DNA of 5,138 bases from Thermoplasmatota archaeon (GTDB lineage: Archaea; Thermoplasmatota; Thermoplasmata; Methanomassiliicoccales; Methanomassiliicoccaceae), in assembly GCA_022709105.1 (NCBI GenBank), contig JAKIXL010000112.1:1-5138 (forward strand), written 5' to 3'. Positions 1 to 5,138 of this stretch are shown piece after piece. Both the position numbers and the translations under genes were made by a program. The stretch's first letter is position 1. Each line of letters opens with the position of its first letter. Below the pieces are notes generated by a model. It had not been told where the DNA came from. It saw only the letters and a list, made by a program, of their open reading frames with translations, and made no database searches.

Positions 1-232
1 CGCGCCCCTCGATGTAGGTTCCGGCGGAGGACGCCCGTATCGCGTGCTTCACCGACAGGTCGCGCATGACGCTCTCCACCAGGGACTTGACCTCGGTGAA
101 CGATGCCCGCGCCGATATGCTCACACCGGCCAGGTGCTTCCTACGCCTGGTATCGAGCAGTACGTCCCCGACCTCGAACAGCCGCTGCGGGAGGTCGCGG
201 TGCTTGTTCCTCCGGAGCACCGCCATCAGGCT
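1..232 (-). CDS. pheT: C-terminal part of PheT in a shifted frame, cut by the left window edge
   Basis: Reading the minus strand from 232 to 1 in the frame offset from the main pheT frame gives 77 residues with no stop. They begin SLMAVLRRNKHRDLPQRLFE and then VGDVLLDTRRRKHLAGVS. This is the typical PheT catalytic-like-core sequence that follows an LR-S-LLP motif, so it is the continuation of the same gene. About 40-60 more residues are expected beyond the window edge. The premature TGA of the upstream part (228-226) overlaps an ATG (226-224) as TGATG, so an automatic annotation may call a separate protein starting MAVLRRNK. I read this as one gene with a frameshift, not two genes, because the split falls inside a folded domain. 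Confidence 0.9.
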
Positions 233-1497
233 GGGGACACGCGAAGGCAGGTGTGGTCCTCGCTTATGGGGTTCAGCACCTCCACCACCTCCCCGCGGGG
301 GAGGCGCATGCGGTCGAACTGGTCCTCCTCCGAGCTGAGGGTGAGGGTGGTCGCCTCCAGGTAGCCGTATCCGACCATGAGCTGGCGGGCGACGTCCGAG
401 GCCTTGGTGGACAGCAGCTCCGATCCGAAGGTCTGCTGGCTTGGCAGCTCCCGCCCGAACATCTCGTAGCCGTACCCCTTGGCCACGTCCTCGATGATGT
501 CCACCGGGTGGATGAGGTCGAGCCTCCACGCCGGGGCCAGCACCTCGAGCTCGCTGCCTTTCGCCGCTGCGTCGAAGCCCATCTTCCCCAGGGCGGCGGC
601 CATGCCTGCGCCGTCCAGTTTCGTCCCCAGCAGGGAGTTGGCCTCCGCGGCGCTCACGGTCCACTTCCTGGGAGCAAGGTTCGGGGTAACCATATCTTGG
701 GTCCCCTTCACCGTGACCGTCCTGATCTTGCCGCCCCTCTCGGCCATGGCCGTGGCCACGATGTTCAAGGCTCCGCTGATGGCGTTGAGGTCCGTCCCGG
801 TGACGTCCAGGAACACGTTCCTGGTCTCGGTGGTGACGGTCGTGAGCACGCCGTTGATGATGGGCGGGAAGGACAGCACCTCGCCGTTGCTGTCAACGAG
901 GAGCGGATAGAGGTCCTTGCCTTCCAGTATGAACGCGTAGTCCACGCCCTTCTCGTGACGCTCCAGGATCTCCCTCAAGCTCATGCTCTCTGTCTTCGCC
1001 AGCGGAACGAAGGATACCGAGTCCGGGTCCACCGCCTTGTAAGTGAACGGCGGGGTGACCTTGTCCAGATCATGTATGCCGATGGAGACCTTCGATCGCT
1101 TCCGGCCCATGGTGAGGTGCAGCTTCTCCTGCAGCTCCATCAGGGAGCGGATGAGCTCGTCCGTGATCGTTATGTCCTCGATGACGCCGGCGACCATGTA
1201 AGGGCGAACCGCCTTGATGCTTTCCTCCAGCGTGAGGACGATGTCCGATCTCCCGACCTCGTAGACGGTAAGCCCGCTCTGGAGGCCGAGAAAGGTCCGC
1301 AGCGCCCTGGCCGCTCCTTCCACGCTGTAAAGGTCCGGCCGGTCGGGGAAGAACTCGATGGAGAGCTCCCCGGTCCCCTCGTCGTACGAGTGAACGTCCG
1401 CGCCGAGCTGGGGCACCCGGTCCATGAGGGCGTCCACGCTCACCTCCCGTCCGAGCAGGGATATGAGGTCATCATAGGCGAAGGTAACTACTGGCAT
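226..1497 (-). CDS. pheT: Phenylalanyl-tRNA synthetase beta subunit, archaeal type; reading frame broken near the C-terminus
   Basis: This is the beta chain of cytosolic phenylalanyl-tRNA synthetase, which pairs with PheS to charge tRNA-Phe; beta carries tRNA-binding and editing functions. The frame gives 423 residues before a premature TGA. Seen: the archaeal N-terminus MPVVTFAYDD; the PDRPDLYSVEG segment (about residues 51-61); a B3/B4 editing-type region (about 110-270, with IGIHDLDKVTPPFTYKAV at 139-156); a B5 domain (about 277-347) ending in PAWRLDLIHPVDIIEDVAKG; then the start of the catalytic-like core. Archaeal PheT is usually about 540-560 residues. The missing part continues in another frame at 1-232, so the gene is frameshifted rather than short. 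The ATG at 1497 matches the family start. It lacks an SD but has a TATA-like box 27-28 nt upstream, which suggests a leaderless mRNA. The upstream neighbour is amrS, not the usual pheS. The identity is very secure; whether the break is real is open. Confidence 0.95.
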   Translation of the reverse strand: MPVVTFAYDDLISLLGREVSVDALMDRVPQLGADVHSYDEGTGELSIEFFPDRPDLYSVEGAARALRTFLGLQSGLTVYEVGRSDIVLTLEESIKAVRPYMVAGVIEDITITDELIRSLMELQEKLHLTMGRKRSKVSIGIHDLDKVTPPFTYKAVDPDSVSFVPLAKTESMSLREILERHEKGVDYAFILEGKDLYPLLVDSNGEVLSFPPIINGVLTTVTTETRNVFLDVTGTDLNAISGALNIVATAMAERGGKIRTVTVKGTQDMVTPNLAPRKWTVSAAEANSLLGTKLDGAGMAAALGKMGFDAAAKGSELEVLAPAWRLDLIHPVDIIEDVAKGYGYEMFGRELPSQQTFGSELLSTKASDVARQLMVGYGYLEATTLTLSSEEDQFDRMRLPRGEVVEVLNPISEDHTCLRVSPA

Positions 1498-1518
1498 CGC
1501 CGAGCGATGGGGGAGTGA

Positions 1519-1535
1519 CTAATTATAATTTTTCG
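1519..1535 (-). promoter_or_regulatory. Archaeal BRE/TATA promoter of pheT
   Basis: On the minus strand the sequence CGAAAAATTATAATTAG combines a purine/A-rich BRE-like part with the TATA-like box TTATAATT (1528-1521). The box is centred 27-28 nt upstream of the pheT ATG (1497). That is the expected TATA-to-start-site distance if transcription begins at the ATG, so the transcript would be leaderless. It is the most AT-rich stretch in this part of a GC-rich region and overlaps the amrS stop codon (1525-1523). The position and composition are seen; the function is inferred. Confidence 0.65.
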
Positions 1536-2605
1536 GGCGCCCCGCCGAGCACCAGGGGAACGCGAGCCCCGCAGCGGGGGCACTGCGTAGAGGTCGCGAT
1601 GACAGTAACCTCGTAGGAGGGGCAGAACCTGCTCACCTCGCTGCCCTTTAGGCACACCTTCTGCGGGGGCCGCACGCTCCTCCGCTTCACCAACACCTCG
1701 CCGCAGGACGGGCACCTGGTGTCAAGCTCCACGCCGGCGACGCCCCCAAGGTACACGAAGCGCAGGCCCGCCTCGCGGGCGATCCGCGCCGAACGCTCCA
1801 TGACCTCCATGCTCTGCTCTGGAAGGTCCGCTAACCGGTGGGAAGGCTGGAACCGGAAGAAGAACACCGGAGTGTCCGGTCCCATCTCCTCCGCCGCCCA
1901 CTTGGAGAAACGTCGGACCTCGGCCTCGCTGTCGTTGAGGCCGGGGACCAGGAGATAGGTCAGTTCGACGTGCTTTCCCTCCCGCCGCGCCAGAAGGCAG
2001 GTGTCCAGCACCTCGCGCAGGCTCCCGCCGCAGACCTTCTCGTAGAACTGCTCGGAGAAGCCCTTCACGTCGATGTTGAGCGCGTCCACGCTCCGGACGA
2101 TGTCCTTGGCCGCCTCCGGGAGCATGTACCCGTTGGTGTTGATCATGGTGTAAAGCCCGTTCTCCCGGGCCAGGGCCGCGGTGTCCATGATGAGCTCGGC
2201 CCACACCGTCGGCTCGTTGAAGGTCCAAGCGATCCCTTGCACGCCTTCCTTCAATGCCAAGTCCACGATCTCCCGAGGCTCCATCCTCCGGGGCTCGAGG
2301 CCCTCTCCCGAGGACGTGGCCAGGGGGGCGTTCTGGCAGTAGGCGCAGGAAAGGTTGCAGCCGAAGGTTCCGAGGGACAGCAGCTTCGTCCCCGGCCGGT
2401 AATGGAACATCGGCTTCTTCTCGATCTGGTCCACCGCTCGAACGCAAACTTGACCGTAGGTTCGGGATATCAGGGTGCCTTTCACGTTCTGCCTGGCTCC
2501 GCAGCGGCCTATGCCGCCGTCCGGGAGGATGCATCGGTGGGGACACAGGTCGCACCTGAGCCTCCCTCCCTCTTCATGCCACCATCTGGCCTTCGCTCCG
2601 GACAT
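1523..2605 (-). CDS. amrS: AmmeMemoRadiSam system radical SAM enzyme (AmrS)
   Basis: This is a radical SAM protein of the family named after its co-occurrence with AMMECR1 and MEMO proteins. It cleaves S-adenosylmethionine at a [4Fe-4S] cluster; the physiological substrate is not known to me. The chosen start gives 360 residues. Seen: an N-terminal cysteine cluster (C18, C21, C25, C35, in RCDLCPHRC and GRCGAR); the radical SAM motif C83-x3-C87-x2-C90 in FGCNLSCAYCQN; family segments AWTFNEPTVW (126-135), INTNGYMLPE (155-164), LNIDVKGFSE (176-185), TYLLVPGLND (216-225) and FRFQPSHRLADLP (250-262); and a C-terminal zinc-ribbon-like pair CPSC (298-301) and CPRC (342-345). A TTG at 2626 would add seven residues. 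I prefer the ATG at 2605 because a TATA-like TTTAT lies 28 nt upstream and the family tends to begin near KARWWHEE. No AMMECR1 or MEMO gene lies in the window. Confidence 0.92.
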   Translation of the reverse strand: MSGAKARWWHEEGGRLRCDLCPHRCILPDGGIGRCGARQNVKGTLISRTYGQVCVRAVDQIEKKPMFHYRPGTKLLSLGTFGCNLSCAYCQNAPLATSSGEGLEPRRMEPREIVDLALKEGVQGIAWTFNEPTVWAELIMDTAALARENGLYTMINTNGYMLPEAAKDIVRSVDALNIDVKGFSEQFYEKVCGGSLREVLDTCLLARREGKHVELTYLLVPGLNDSEAEVRRFSKWAAEEMGPDTPVFFFRFQPSHRLADLPEQSMEVMERSARIAREAGLRFVYLGGVAGVELDTRCPSCGEVLVKRRSVRPPQKVCLKGSEVSRFCPSYEVTVIATSTQCPRCGARVPLVLGGAPEKL

Positions 2606-2628
2606 GACACCGAGGATGGTTGGCAAGA

Positions 2629-2637
2629 GGATAAACC
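2629..2637 (-). promoter_or_regulatory. Candidate TATA box of amrS
   Basis: The minus strand reads GGTTTATCC, with TTTAT at 2635-2631 centred 28 nt upstream of the amrS ATG at 2605. The spacing matches a leaderless start and argues against the TTG at 2626 as the start codon. The upstream BRE is not A-rich, so this box is weaker than the pheT one. It lies in the 67-bp gap between hmgA and amrS. Confidence 0.45.
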
Positions 2638-2672
2638 TGCCGGGCGGAACGATGCGTTACCGCGAAGCGTCC

Positions 2673-3824
2673 CTACCGGCCCAGCTTGCTGTGGGCGCTC
2701 CCGAGATGACCGGCGGACTGAGCGCACAGGGTGGACAGCTCGCCGGCAAGCACGACCGCTCCGACGATCTCCGCCAGCTTGAGCGCCTTGCCCTCGCCGA
2801 CGCAGCCGATCATGCTGAGCGCCTCCGACTGGCAGGGCAGTCTCGTCCCTCCTCCGACGGTGCCCACCTCCACGCAGGGCAGGCGCGCCGAGATGTACAG
2901 GTCCCCGTCGACAACCTCGCAGGTGGTGGTGACCATGGAACCCTCGGCCACCTGGGCGGGGTCCTGCCCGGTGGCTATGTACAGCGCCGCGAGCATGTTC
3001 GCCGCGTGGGCGTTGGACCCGAGCGATGCGGCCAGCGAGGAGCCGATGGCGCACTTGCGGAAGCAGGTCTCGGCCACCGCCTCGGGGACGGCGTGCATCC
3101 TGTCCTCGAGCACCTGTCTTGGTATGGTGACGTCCGCGAGGACGATCTTCCCTCTTCCAAGCACCGCGTTGACGGCCGCCGGCTTCTTGTCCACGCACAG
3201 GTTGCCGGAAACGGATATCAGGACCGCGCCGGTCTCCCTCTCCACGAGCCTTGCCGCCGCCTCCGAGGCGATGGTGGCCATGTTCATGCCCATGGCGTCC
3301 CCGGTGCTGTACGACAGGCGAAGATAGAACGAGCGGCCGGCGGAGAACGGCTGCGCGCTGAGCAGGCGGCCGTGGGATGTGGTCGCTTCCGCGGCCTGCC
3401 GTAATCGGTCGAAGTTGCTCTCGACCCAGGCAGCGGCCTCCACCGCATGCCTGGTGTCCCTGACCCTGAACACCGGGGCCCGGGTCATGGCGTCGCTCAC
3501 CACCACGGCCGCCGCGCCTCCGGCGGCGGTTATCGCTGAGCAGCCCCGGTTCACCGAAGCGACCAGCGCCCCTTCTGTGGTGGCCATCGGCACCAGGAAC
3601 TCGCCCGATGCGTGGTCCCCGTTGATCCTCAGCGGACCGACGAACCCGAGGGGCACCTGCACGGCCCCGATCATGTTCTCGATGTTCTTGGACGCGGCCA
3701 AGGGATCGAAGGAGAGGAAGCCGATGTTCGTCAGCCCCGTTCCCGTCCGCTCCTCCACCGCTTTTCGTCGTTCGTCGACATCCGCACGGGTCCTTCCACG
3801 GTTCTTCAGTCCCTCTCCGGTCAT
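2673..3824 (-). CDS. hmgA: 3-hydroxy-3-methylglutaryl-CoA reductase, class I
   Basis: The enzyme reduces HMG-CoA to mevalonate with two NAD(P)H, the committed step of the mevalonate route to archaeal isoprenoid lipids. It has 383 residues, close to the catalytic domain alone, with no membrane anchor. Seen in order: ENMIGAVQVPLGFVGPL (49-65); PMATTEGALVASVNRG (79-94) with catalytic Glu84; the cofactor-site motif DAMGMNM (176-182); SGNLCVDKKPAAVN (206-219) with catalytic Lys213; SNAHAANMLAAL (270-281); ATGQDPAQ (284-291) with catalytic Asp288; and AGHLGSAHSKLGR (371-383) with the C-terminal catalytic His378. The DKKPAA and DAMGMNM motifs and the C-terminal His mark class I, usually NADPH-dependent. 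The protein ends just before the position of the AMPK-phosphorylated serine in animal enzymes. The ATG at 3824 is the only good start, since an in-frame TAA lies ten codons upstream. No SD is seen, but a TATA-like CTTAAGAT lies about 28 nt upstream. Confidence 0.97.
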   Translation of the reverse strand: MTGEGLKNRGRTRADVDERRKAVEERTGTGLTNIGFLSFDPLAASKNIENMIGAVQVPLGFVGPLRINGDHASGEFLVPMATTEGALVASVNRGCSAITAAGGAAAVVVSDAMTRAPVFRVRDTRHAVEAAAWVESNFDRLRQAAEATTSHGRLLSAQPFSAGRSFYLRLSYSTGDAMGMNMATIASEAAARLVERETGAVLISVSGNLCVDKKPAAVNAVLGRGKIVLADVTIPRQVLEDRMHAVPEAVAETCFRKCAIGSSLAASLGSNAHAANMLAALYIATGQDPAQVAEGSMVTTTCEVVDGDLYISARLPCVEVGTVGGGTRLPCQSEALSMIGCVGEGKALKLAEIVGAVVLAGELSTLCAQSAGHLGSAHSKLGR

Positions 3825-3848
3825 ATCGCCCCAAGGTATGGGCTTGTC

Positions 3849-3856
3849 ATCTTAAG
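3849..3856 (-). promoter_or_regulatory. Candidate TATA box of hmgA
   Basis: The minus strand reads CTTAAGAT, centred about 28 nt upstream of the hmgA ATG (3824), again the leaderless distance. It resembles the CTTAAATC box upstream of the SRPBCC gene. An alternative AT-rich element, GATATATGG at 3933-3925, would imply a leader of roughly 80 nt. Confidence 0.45.
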
Positions 3857-3977
3857 GATTCTGACGCCGGAATGGACTCCTCGAGGGGGGTCCCTGCCGG
3901 GTTAGGGCGCTGCGGAACGACGCCCCATATATCGCAGGGCGACATTTGACGGCGTTTGGCGGAAATACGGAATCAGT

Positions 3978-3988
3978 TTCAAATATCA
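3978..3988 (+). promoter_or_regulatory. Candidate TATA box of the SpeD-like gene
   Basis: TTCAAATATCA lies in a local AT-rich stretch (about 3960-4005) of the divergent intergenic region. Transcription starting about 25 nt downstream would give a leader of roughly 35 nt before the ATG at 4046, long enough to hold the SD at 4031-4038. A second AT-rich element, CATATATCG at 3926-3934, could serve either direction. The assignment rests on composition and distance only. Confidence 0.35.
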
Positions 3989-4030
3989 GTATTGTTTCAC
4001 TTTACCCCAATCCCAAGAAGGATTCTCGGT

Positions 4031-4038
4031 AAGGTGAT
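4031..4038 (+). promoter_or_regulatory. Shine-Dalgarno site of the SpeD-like gene
   Basis: AAGGTGAT contains GGTGAT, a perfect complement of the archaeal 16S rRNA 3' end (AUCACC). It lies seven bases before the ATG at 4046. It sets the start of the SpeD-like protein, excluding the TTG at 3956, and is the only convincing SD in the window. Confidence 0.8.
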
Positions 4039-4045
4039 AACTGGA

Positions 4046-4468
4046 ATGTACAGCATGAGCCCGCGGACAGGAAAGTACTTGAGCGACGAGGAATGCGTTC
4101 AGAGGTTCAAGGCCGGCAACGAGTGGGGACTATTGACCTCCATCGACCTCCATGATTGCGATCCGAAGAAGATCGCCAGCAAGGAAGTGATCACGCAGTT
4201 CTCCATCGATCTGTGCGACTATATAGACATGAAGAGGTTCGGCGAGCCGATAGTGGTCAGGTTCGGTGCCGACCCCAGGGTGCAGGGCTACTCCCTGGCG
4301 CAGCTGATCGAGACCTCGCTGATCTCCGGCCACTTTGCCGAGGATACCGACCGGGCGTTCATCGATGTCTTCTCCTGCAAGGAGTATCCACCCAAACAGA
4401 CCGCGGAGTTCTGCAAGAAGTACTTCGGGGCCAAGTCCATGGAGTATTCCGTGGCCTTCAGGTCCTGA
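4046..4468 (+). CDS. S-adenosylmethionine decarboxylase-like pyruvoyl protein (SpeD superfamily)
   Basis: A 140-residue protein related to prokaryotic AdoMet decarboxylase, which cuts itself to make a pyruvoyl cofactor and feeds spermidine-type polyamine synthesis. Seen: SIDLHDCDPKKI (32-43) resembles the SpeD segment with a [DE]LYGCDP pattern. IETSLISGH (88-96) aligns without gaps to the SpeD processing site IAESHLSIH, and the alignment runs on through AFIDVFSC (104-111) to AAVDVFTC. The pyruvoyl-forming Ser91, Ser94, processing His96 and catalytic Cys111 are therefore all present. Odd points: the residue before the cleavage serine is Thr90 instead of Glu (Glu is one place earlier), and HTWPE is replaced by HFAED. 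The protein probably processes itself, but its substrate may not be AdoMet; published work shows SpeD relatives that became ornithine or arginine decarboxylases. The start is fixed by the strong SD; a second ATG at 4055 is less well spaced. The gene is divergent from hmgA and has no polyamine neighbours. Confidence 0.82.
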   Translation: MYSMSPRTGKYLSDEECVQRFKAGNEWGLLTSIDLHDCDPKKIASKEVITQFSIDLCDYIDMKRFGEPIVVRFGADPRVQGYSLAQLIETSLISGHFAEDTDRAFIDVFSCKEYPPKQTAEFCKKYFGAKSMEYSVAFRS

Positions 4469-4525
4469 ACGGAAAAACCCCTTGGCCCCTTTGCAAAGGG
4501 CAGGCAAATCCTTTCCGTTATTCTT
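4468..4525. terminator. Nested dyad between convergent genes, probable bidirectional transcription stop
   Basis: Between the stop of the SpeD-like gene and the end of the SRPBCC gene, an inner perfect palindrome CCCTTTGCAAAGGG (4487-4500) and outer arms AACGGAAA (4468-4475) and TTTCCGTT (4512-4519) share exactly the same centre. The plus strand then runs into TTATTCTT. In the minus direction the hairpin is followed by GGGGTTTTTCC. A hairpin plus T-run on both strands between convergent genes suggests termination from both sides. Archaeal termination relies mainly on T-tracts, so the role of the stem itself is uncertain. Confidence 0.55.
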
Positions 4526-4545
4526 CAACGCGCGGCGGCGAGGAC

Positions 4546-4959
4546 CTAGTAGACGGCCCGGCTGCGCAGATGCTCGAACATCGGGTCCCAGTACATCTCG
4601 TACCACATCTGCTCGATCGTTTCGAGAAGCTCGGACGGCACGCCGCTCTGCTCTAGCTTGAGATGCGTGCCCTTCCCGAACCGCTTTAAGACCATCTCCA
4701 CCCTGGACGGGGGCAGGTCGGACGGCCACTCCGCCAACCTCCAGTCCATTACGATGCGCTGCCCGCGCTCCAGCTCGATGTAGCGGGCGGAGATCAGGCC
4801 GCCGCGGCAGATGATGGCTCCTCCCGGCGCGGCCGTCCCCTCGGAGGGAACGCCGGCCCACGCCGAGTGCAGGACCGGATCGACAAGGCGATCGAACACC
4901 TCTTCCGGCGGTCCGGGCACCATCGTGCTCATGCTCATCGTTCCTGTCCTCTCGGCCAT
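4546..4959 (-). CDS. SRPBCC-fold protein, AHSA1 (activator of Hsp90 ATPase homologue 1)-like
   Basis: A 137-residue soluble protein with the look of the START/SRPBCC superfamily, AHSA1-like branch. Members have a helix-grip fold around a hydrophobic cavity; the ligand and role of this one cannot be told from sequence. Seen: the N-terminal strand and helix pattern STMVPGPPEEVFDRLVDP (11-28) followed by a Trp (34); a central run GGLISARYIELERGQRIVMD (53-72) followed by WR, typical of the family's beta-sheet; VEMVLKRFGKGTHLKLEQSG (87-106); and a C-terminal amphipathic helix rich in aromatics (MWYEMYWDPMFEHLR, 118-132). No signal peptide or membrane segment is seen. The ATG at 4959 is preferred because a TATA-like box is centred 26-27 nt upstream. 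ATGs at residues 8, 10 and 13 are alternatives, and the conserved part starts only near residue 11. It converges on the SpeD-like gene with 77 bp between them. Confidence 0.8.
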   Translation of the reverse strand: MAERTGTMSMSTMVPGPPEEVFDRLVDPVLHSAWAGVPSEGTAAPGGAIICRGGLISARYIELERGQRIVMDWRLAEWPSDLPPSRVEMVLKRFGKGTHLKLEQSGVPSELLETIEQMWYEMYWDPMFEHLRSRAVY

Positions 4960-4981
4960 GCTCCCGGCAAAGGCATCGTTG

Positions 4982-4989
4982 ATTTAAGA
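4982..4989 (-). promoter_or_regulatory. Candidate TATA box of the SRPBCC gene
   Basis: The minus strand reads CTTAAATC, centred 26-27 nt upstream of the ATG at 4959, with AACAAT just upstream as a weak BRE. The distance again fits a leaderless transcript. The sequence is one of the few AT-rich spots in the right-hand 200 bases. Confidence 0.5.
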
Positions 4990-5138
4990 TTGTTCATCGA
5001 CCCCAGCCGCCGCTCCCGGACACGGCCGTTCGGGACGGAGCCCGCATTGTCAGAGATCACATACCGATAGGGGGCGAGGGTCGGAGGCCATAAGGCGCTG
5101 TTCCGGCGCATCCGGGGCCGTCCCCGGGCGACGTGCCC
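4990..5138. other. Right-hand stretch without a recognisable gene
   Basis: Beyond the SRPBCC promoter the remaining roughly 150 bases are GC-rich. All three plus frames and all three minus frames were read. One minus frame stays open to the window edge, but its translation is rich in Arg and Pro, matches nothing I know, and runs through the SRPBCC promoter into that gene's start. No plus-strand ATG is present. It may be intergenic DNA or the edge of a gene outside the window. Confidence 0.4.

Noticed and set aside
224..240. Programmed ribosomal frameshifting in pheT
   Set aside because: There is no slippery heptamer or downstream stimulatory structure that I can see, and the missing LLP residues point to a deletion rather than recoding.
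103..1518. Long plus-strand open frame (471 codons) opposite pheT
   Set aside because: It is antisense to a clearly recognised pheT, its translation matches no family, and its composition (rich in His, Arg, Gly and Val) is typical of a shadow frame in GC-rich DNA.
2606..2626. TTG start for amrS, adding seven residues
   Set aside because: An ATG seven codons later has a TATA-like box at the leaderless distance and starts just before the conserved region.
2509..3834. Minus-strand frame of 441 codons overlapping hmgA
   Set aside because: The same strand carries the HMG-CoA reductase frame with all catalytic motifs. This frame is Arg/Gly-rich with no recognisable motif.
3956..4045. Upstream TTG start for the SpeD-like gene, adding 30 residues
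   Set aside because: The extension covers the AT-rich promoter region and the perfect SD for the ATG at 4046, and it has no SpeD similarity.
4310..4345. Reading the SpeD-like protein as catalytically dead, with Ser replaced by Thr and His by Gly
   Set aside because: That comes from aligning the glutamates. Shifting by one residue gives a gap-free match through the DVFxC motif and restores the serine, histidine and cysteine.
4990..5138. Open minus-strand frame from the right edge into the SRPBCC start region
   Set aside because: Arg/Pro-rich translation with no family resemblance. It overlaps the SRPBCC promoter and ends inside that gene, so it is probably a chance open frame.
1..5138. A new multi-gene defence or mobile system
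   Set aside because: No transposase, integrase, toxin-antitoxin pair, CRISPR repeat or terminal inverted repeats were seen. All recognised genes are housekeeping or metabolic.

Overview
The window is GC-rich, protein-coding DNA from an archaeon. Three observations support this: a phenylalanyl-tRNA synthetase beta chain of the short archaeal/eukaryotic type, a class I HMG-CoA reductase (archaeal isoprenoid lipid synthesis), and TATA-like boxes placed about 27 nt upstream of start codons. High GC together with apparently leaderless genes would fit a Thermoplasmatota lineage such as Methanomassiliicoccales. That placement is inference and nothing here proves it.

Layout from left to right: (1) 1-1497, minus strand: pheT, cut by the left window edge and broken by a frameshift near 233-235. 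(2) 1523-2605, minus: a radical SAM enzyme of the AmmeMemoRadiSam (AmrS) family. (3) 2673-3824, minus: class I HMG-CoA reductase with all catalytic residues present. (4) 3825-4045: a 221-bp divergent intergenic region. (5) 4046-4468, plus: a small pyruvoyl-type S-adenosylmethionine decarboxylase-like protein with an unusual processing site and a strong Shine-Dalgarno sequence. (6) 4469-4545: a convergent intergenic region with a nested dyad, probably a transcription stop for both flanking genes. (7) 4546-4959, minus: an SRPBCC/AHSA1-like protein. (8) 4960-5138: no recognisable gene.

The genes do not form one pathway. They cover translation (pheT), an uncharacterised radical SAM reaction (amrS), mevalonate synthesis (hmgA), a possible amino-acid or AdoMet decarboxylation (SpeD-like) and an unknown ligand-binding or chaperone-cofactor-like role (SRPBCC). 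Although pheT, amrS and hmgA run in the same direction, each minus-strand gene has its own TATA-like element at the leaderless distance from its ATG. Individual transcription therefore looks more likely than one operon. The SpeD-like gene is the exception, with a 5' leader and a perfect SD.

The most notable points are the pheT frameshift (best explained by a 7-bp loss, real or artefactual), the divergent SpeD-like active site, and the shared leaderless promoter geometry. I found no CRISPR array, tRNA, rRNA, insertion sequence or clear new multi-gene system.
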